Positions 61,328 through 64,000 of a stretch of DNA of 64,000 nucleotides are shown here, piece by piece. The notes under the pieces are model-generated. The model was given only the letters and a program-made list of their open reading frames with translations. It was not told the DNA's origin and did not search any database. The stretch comes from CAVTWS01 sp963732655 (GTDB lineage: Bacteria; Actinomycetota; Acidimicrobiia; Acidimicrobiales; SHLQ01). Location of the stretch: assembly GCA_963732655.1 (NCBI GenBank), contig CAVTAI010000013.1:558001-622000 (forward strand). The letters run 5' to 3'. Every line of letters starts with the position of its first letter. Within the stretch, counting starts at the first letter, position 1. A program made the translations under genes and the position numbers.

Positions 61328-62236
61328 TCACGCCTCGACCGGGCGCAGCGCCAGGAGCCGCTCCCCGGGAAGGTAGTGGTTGCGACGGCGGGGTACAGGC
61401 CGGGCCACCAGGTGCACCACGGCGAAGTCGTCGCTCTGGTAGCTCGATGCCAGTTCGGCCGTGTCGTACCCGTACGGGTTCAGGAGCTCGATCACCGCGT
61501 CCGCACGGGCGAGCGCCGAGGCGCGGTCGGGGCCGTCGAACTCGATGAGCAGGGTCGGCGCCGAATCCCTCAACAGGGTGGTCATGCCGGCGACGACTTC
61601 GCGCTCGTGGCCTTCGACATCGATCTTGACGAGATCGGGCGGACGCACGCCGGGGCGGGTGACGAACTCGTCGAGGGTCAGGAGGGGCACCTCGACGATG
61701 TCCGGCTCGTTGGCCGCCTGCGCTCGGTCGACGATGGCATGCCGAGCGAGGACCGGGGATCGGCGGAGGAGCGCCGTGCCGGAGAAGGAGCCGACGGCCG
61801 ACTCCACGACGTACGCCTGGGAGAGACCGTTGCGGGCGAAGTTCCGACGGGAGAGCGCAGCGTTGTTGGCGTCGGGCTCGAAGCCGTACACCGCGCCACC
61901 GTGGCCGCAGAGCCGTCCGGCGATCAATCCGATGAATCCTGAATGGACGCCGATGTCGTAGACGACCTCGCCGGATCGCAGCAGGGAGGCCAGGGCCCGC
62001 TGCACTTCGGGTTCGTACCGACCGAGGGCCGCCGCGGTTTCCCCCCAGCCGACGTCGATGGTCATGCCGGCGGCTACGCCCGCAGGGATTCGAACCGGTC
62101 GATTCTGCAGCCCGGCTCGACCCAGCACGGCCAGCGGGCGGAGGTTCGCCGAGGCCAGATCGGTCAAGACGACCGTGGGTATCGGGCGGAGAAGGGCCGA
62201 GAGCACTCGTCGAAGTTGGTGTCGGCTAGAGGTCAT
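61328..62236 (-). CDS. FkbM-family methyltransferase
   Basis: 302 residues from ATG 62236. SAM motif I VVYDIGVHSGFIGLIAG, then GAVYGFEPDANNAALSRRN, and the FkbM signature DLVKIDVEGHEREVVAGM followed by LLIEFDGPDR. An N-terminal hydrophobic/basic segment (LRRVLSALLRPIPTVVL) may associate with the membrane. Members O-methylate sugars or polyketides. Isolated; divergent from rpsO. Confidence 0.88.
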   Translation of the reverse strand: MTSSRHQLRRVLSALLRPIPTVVLTDLASANLRPLAVLGRAGLQNRPVRIPAGVAAGMTIDVGWGETAAALGRYEPEVQRALASLLRSGEVVYDIGVHSGFIGLIAGRLCGHGGAVYGFEPDANNAALSRRNFARNGLSQAYVVESAVGSFSGTALLRRSPVLARHAIVDRAQAANEPDIVEVPLLTLDEFVTRPGVRPPDLVKIDVEGHEREVVAGMTTLLRDSAPTLLIEFDGPDRASALARADAVIELLNPYGYDTAELASSYQSDDFAVVHLVARPVPRRRNHYLPGERLLALRPVEA

Positions 62237-62582
62237 CGGAGACTCGCTGGTGGTCGAACGGCGAGCCGTCGATCGACAGCTCGTTTTTGCATCATCGGTA
62301 TCCCGCTACCCAGAACTTAGCGGATGACACTTCAGAAGGCACAACGGTCACCGACATGAAGTGTCACGACAGGTCGTGGCGTGCGGCGAACCTGCTCGCT
62401 CAGCCCGATCGGCATCACCCCGTTGGCGACCGGTGGCGCTATGCTCTCAAGGTCCCATGGCGGGACATGTCGAGCGCCTATCCGGGCACCGGCGAACGAA
62501 CACCGCGTCGGCATGACGCCAGCGGGCCGGACGAGCCGGTCCCAGCGCATCCCGAGGCCGGGTACGAGACCCAAGGACGGCC
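62237..62582. other. divergent intergenic region between fkbM-like gene and rpsO
   Basis: No gene supported. It should hold the promoters of both neighbours. TATGCT at 62440-62445 is a reasonable -10 for rpsO, but there is no good -35 at the right distance. Otherwise nothing structured is seen. Confidence 0.5.
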
Positions 62583-62867
62583 ATGCCTGCTGCCAACCTG
62601 CCACCCAAAGCCGACACGATGGTTCGCATGCGCGAGGCCTTCGAACTCGGCCTGAACGATACCGGATCGCCAGAAGTGCAGATCGCACTCCTGACCGACC
62701 GCATCATCCACCTCACCGAGCACCTGAAGGTCCACAAGAAGGACCATCACAGCCGGCGAGGCCTTCTGATGCTGGTCGGCCAGCGACGCCGGCTGCTCGA
62801 CTACGTCAAGAACAAGGACGTCGAGCGCTACCGTGCCGTCATCGCCCACCTCGGGCTGCGGCGCTGA
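62583..62867 (+). CDS. rpsO: 30S ribosomal protein S15
   Basis: 94 residues from ATG 62583. Classic S15: GLNDTGSPEVQIALLTDRII, HLTEHLKVHKKDHHSRRGLL and the end YVKNKDVERYRAVIAHLGLR. S15 nucleates the platform of the 30S subunit. Followed by a terminator hairpin and then pnp, the usual order. Unusually, ribF is not directly upstream. Confidence 0.98.
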   Translation: MPAANLPPKADTMVRMREAFELGLNDTGSPEVQIALLTDRIIHLTEHLKVHKKDHHSRRGLLMLVGQRRRLLDYVKNKDVERYRAVIAHLGLRR

Positions 62868-62877
62868 AACCACCTCC

Positions 62878-62900
62878 GAAGCGGCCCTCCGGGCCGCTTC
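62878..62900 (+). terminator. hairpin between rpsO and pnp
   Basis: GAAGCGGCCC-TCC-GGGCCGCTTC, a perfect 10-bp stem with a 3-base loop, 10 bases after the rpsO stop, followed by GTTGCGTT. The weak T content suggests partial termination or an RNase processing site, as is common between rpsO and pnp. Confidence 0.75.
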
Positions 62901-63072
62901 GTTGCGTTACCAACCAAGAACCACCCCGCCGCGGTGGTCAGTGCCAGTGGCCTGCCGCTCGGCTGCGCTCAACAGAGCCAGCCGGGATGTAGACCACTGG
63001 GAACTGGCTCCGCCGGGTGGCACCCGATCAGGCCTGTGCGCCTGCATTGGCACATCCAGGAGACATTCCAGA

Positions 63073-64000
63073 ATGGCAACACCCTTTTCCGTCACTCGTT
63101 CCCTCACCGGGTGCGATGACTCCAAGACCATCAGCTTCGAGTCCGGCAAGTACGCCGGGCTCGCCGATGGTGCCGTGATGGCGCGCCAGGGCGACACCCT
63201 CGTCCTGATGACGGCCACGGCATCGAAGTCCGTCCGCGAAGGCACCGACTTCTTCCCGCTCACCGTCGACATCGAGGAGCGCAGCTATGCCGCCGGCAAG
63301 ATCCCCGGCTCGTTCTTCCGTCGTGAAGGTCGTGCGGGCGAAGGGGCGATCCTCGTGGCTCGTCTCATCGACCGTCCGCTGCGCCCCTGTTTCCCTGATG
63401 GATTCCGCAACGACGTCCACGTCGTCGGCACCGTCATCGGGGCGGACATGAGCAACCCCCACGACATCTTGTCGATCAACGCGGCGTCGGCTGCACTCAT
63501 GATCTCGGGGATCCCGTTCGACGGGCCCATCGGTGCGGTGCGCATCGCCTGGGGCGCCGACGGTCAGTGGATCCCCTTCCCGACCTATGAGGAAGGCGAC
63601 GAGTCCGCCTTCGAGATGGTCGTCGCGGGCCGCCTGCTCGACGACGGCGACGTCGCTGTCATGATGGTCGAGGCCGGCGGCACCGAGGCGGGCTGCGACC
63701 TCTACGAATCCGGTACTCCCAAGGTCGACGAAGCCGTCCTGGCGGGCGGCCTCGAGGCGTCGAAGGTATGGATCCGCGAGGCGATCGAGCTGCAGAACGA
63801 GCTCGTCGCCGCCTACGTCGAGGCGCACGGCCCGATCGAGACCATGCCCTACAACCTCGGTCGCGACTACACCGACGAGATCGCTGCGGCCGTGGCCACC
63901 CACACCGACAAACTCGCCGCCACCCAGACCATCACCGACAAGGCCGAGCGTGAGGCCGCGCAGAGCGCCGCCACCACCGAGGTCGTCGAGGCCGTGGCCG
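63073..64000 (+). CDS. pnp: polyribonucleotide nucleotidyltransferase (PNPase), 5' part
   Basis: From ATG 63073 to the window edge, about 309 codons. PNPase degrades RNA 3' to 5' by phosphorolysis. The first RNase PH domain is evident: TISFESGKYAGLADGAVMAR, GTDFFPLTVDIEERSYAAGK, IPGSFFRREGRAGEGAILVA and RLIDRPLRPCFPDGF. FFRREGR and RLIDRPLRP are the RNA- and phosphate-binding signatures. The central helical domain has begun at the edge. The rest lies outside. Confidence 0.96.
   Translation, partial: MATPFSVTRSLTGCDDSKTISFESGKYAGLADGAVMARQGDTLVLMTATASKSVREGTDFFPLTVDIEERSYAAGKIPGSFFRREGRAGEGAILVARLIDRPLRPCFPDGFRNDVHVVGTVIGADMSNPHDILSINAASAALMISGIPFDGPIGAVRIAWGADGQWIPFPTYEEGDESAFEMVVAGRLLDDGDVAVMMVEAGGTEAGCDLYESGTPKVDEAVLAGGLEASKVWIREAIELQNELVAAYVEAHGPIETMPYNLGRDYTDEIAAAVATHTDKLAATQTITDKAEREAAQSAATTEVVEAVA

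Noticed and set aside
62287..62655. A 122-codon open frame overlapping rpsO
   Set aside because: It runs into rpsO in another frame, has no ribosome-binding site and resembles no protein family.
1..64000. tRNA, rRNA or insertion-sequence genes
   Set aside because: I looked for T-loop/anticodon patterns, conserved rRNA segments and transposase motifs (DDE, HUH, serine/tyrosine recombinase) and saw none. A covariance-model scan would be needed to exclude tRNAs completely.

Overview
This is a GC-rich chromosomal window from an actinobacterium. The uninterrupted rimP-nusA-ylxR-infB-ylxP and rbfA-truB-ribF runs, the frequent GTG/TTG starts, the ATGA/GTGA gene junctions and an Rv1747-like FHA-ABC protein fit that phylum. 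I lean towards an Acidimicrobiia-like lineage, but that is inference. No rRNA or tRNA gene was recognised.

Layout. 1-3.5 kb: the end of ispG, a small membrane protein, and a reverse-strand phosphoribosyltransferase and aldehyde dehydrogenase. 3.5-15.8 kb: the translation/transcription operon (rimP, nusA, ylxR, infB, ylxP, rbfA, truB, ribF). It is interrupted between ylxP and rbfA by a Septu-like defence pair (PtuA ATPase and PtuB HNH nuclease) and a two-component system that looks collapsed by deletion. 16-33 kb: a catabolic operon with VOC protein, GntR regulator, cupin, hydantoinase A/B, Rieske oxygenase, BmpA-type nucleoside-like ABC importer, aldo/keto reductase, quinone oxidoreductase, methyltransferase and amidohydrolase. 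33-39.7 kb: a metallo-hydrolase, the FHA-ABC transporter, two small proteins and a frameshifted ATPase. 39.7-52.3 kb: a complete type I-G (formerly I-U) CRISPR-Cas locus (csb1/cas7, csb2/cas5-6, cas3, csx17-like cas8, cas4-cas1 fusion, cas2) with a 52-repeat array. 52.5-62.2 kb: ribA, a Rieske oxygenase, an OmpR-type two-component system, a fasciclin lipoprotein, a second amidohydrolase/VOC/SnoaL cluster, a spondin-domain protein and an FkbM methyltransferase. 62.6 kb to the end: rpsO and the start of pnp. The usual truB-ribF-rpsO-pnp order is therefore split by about 47 kb of accessory DNA.

The most interesting signal is at 39.69-39.84 kb. Between the cas promoter and csb1 lies a degenerate one-spacer mini-CRISPR. 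The 3' half of its first repeat is identical to the array repeat. Its 37-nt spacer-like segment matches the DNA just upstream of the cas -35 box at positions 1-5, 7-11 and 13-14, with mismatches at 6 and 12. Those are the positions type I effectors flip out. This is the expected design of a crRNA-like RNA that makes the I-G effector repress its own operon.

A second link is a palindrome (ATGGTC-N-GACCAT) that precedes the GntR-containing operon at 17.05 kb and recurs at 58.95 kb before the second VOC cluster, suggesting one regulon. At least seven genes are split by single-base shifts that restore full-length products. These may be sequencing or assembly indels rather than true pseudogenes.
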